DNA of 64,000 bases from JADKIH01 sp031417395. GTDB taxonomy: Bacteria > Bacteroidota > Bacteroidia > AKYH767-A > 2013-40CM-41-45. The notes beneath the pieces were generated by a model. The model worked only from the letters and a program-made list of their open reading frames with translations, made no database searches and was not told the origin of the DNA. Below are positions 63,817-64,000 of this stretch, in pieces. Every line of letters starts with the position of its first letter. The stretch's first letter is position 1. Location of the stretch: contig JANOVM010000059.1 in NCBI GenBank assembly GCA_031417395.1, forward strand, positions 29,559 through 93,558. The letters are read 5' to 3'. Made by a program: the position numbers and the translations under genes.

Positions 63817-64000
63817 TCCGGAACTAATTTAAGAATATACAAATATAGAAAAACCATTTACTATATATAAGGAAAATGCACCTTAAAACAAAGGCACCTT
63901 AATAATAACAAAAGTGCCGTGGTGATTGGGCCCGGGGGGCCGTGAAAAAAAAACAAAAAATAAAATATTTATTTAAAAAAGGAAAGAGAAGTTTGTAATT
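63817..64000. other. Right-end non-coding stretch, low-complexity tail
   Basis: After the adenine deaminase start the sequence is AT-rich. From about 63927 it reads TTGGGCCCGGGGGGCCGTG, then long A runs. The abrupt GC-rich block next to poly-A is unlike the rest of the window and may be a contig-end artefact. No gene is seen. Confidence 0.45.

Overview
The window is chromosomal DNA of a Bacteroidota species, probably a free-living, low-GC member outside the gut genera. The evidence is several secreted proteins with C-terminal type IX secretion (T9SS) sorting domains, TAnnTTTG-type promoters with few Shine-Dalgarno sites, a DUF5686 outer-membrane protein, a fused CcoNO cbb3 oxidase, and a complete inositol-lipid gene cluster. 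Genus cannot be read from this sequence alone.

Layout. (1) 1-14158 looks like an accessory island lying against the 3' end of a tRNA-Arg(CCT) gene (14159-14230, minus). It holds a cut-off nuclease-helicase, a ParB-domain DNA methyltransferase, a serine recombinase, a T9SS protein with a strict 87-bp repeat, a beheaded tyrosine integrase, a 1957-residue M43-type metalloprotease and a beheaded AAA ATPase. (2) 14327-20662 holds mixed housekeeping and secreted genes: a T9SS protein, an SPFH/prohibitin protein, a Rieske-FMN reductase fusion, a glycogen debranching enzyme and a DUF1028 protein. (3) 20901-53705 is a large block for stress and low-oxygen life. It has three tandem-domain universal stress proteins, a seven-gene envelope operon (holin-like, AI-2E transporter, MlaEFD-like ABC system, L,D-transpeptidase), a class-C beta-lactamase fold with lost catalytic residues, a baeRF-type ribosome-associated protein, an acyl-CoA transferase, an MFS transporter, a beta-CASP nuclease with an ATP-cone/Mrr partner, a PAS histidine kinase with a REC-cNMP-Crp regulator, OsmC, CcoI and the whole cbb3 set (CcoS, NO, Q, P, G, H, TauE-like), then an SDR and PEP synthase. 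(4) 53895-54719 is an unknown exported protein. (5) 55102-62075 is an operon for inositol phospholipid and inositol phosphorylceramide synthesis. (6) An adenine deaminase lies at the right end, followed by a suspicious low-complexity tail.

How it works together. Block 3 appears to be one regulon. Intergenic TGA-N6-TCA palindromes, mostly of the form TGAT-N4-ATCA, precede most of its transcription units. In several cases the centre of the site lies exactly 36.5 nt before the last base of a TAnnTTTG-like box, which is the geometry of a class II CRP/FNR activator. The obvious candidate regulator, a response regulator fused to a cNMP-binding and Crp-type HTH domain, is encoded in the middle of the block next to its kinase. 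Block 5 combines myo-inositol phosphate synthase, a phosphatidylinositol-phosphate synthase, a PgpA-like phosphatase and an Aur1-like PAP2 enzyme, with GtrA, DUF5686 and DUF4833 genes inserted between them.
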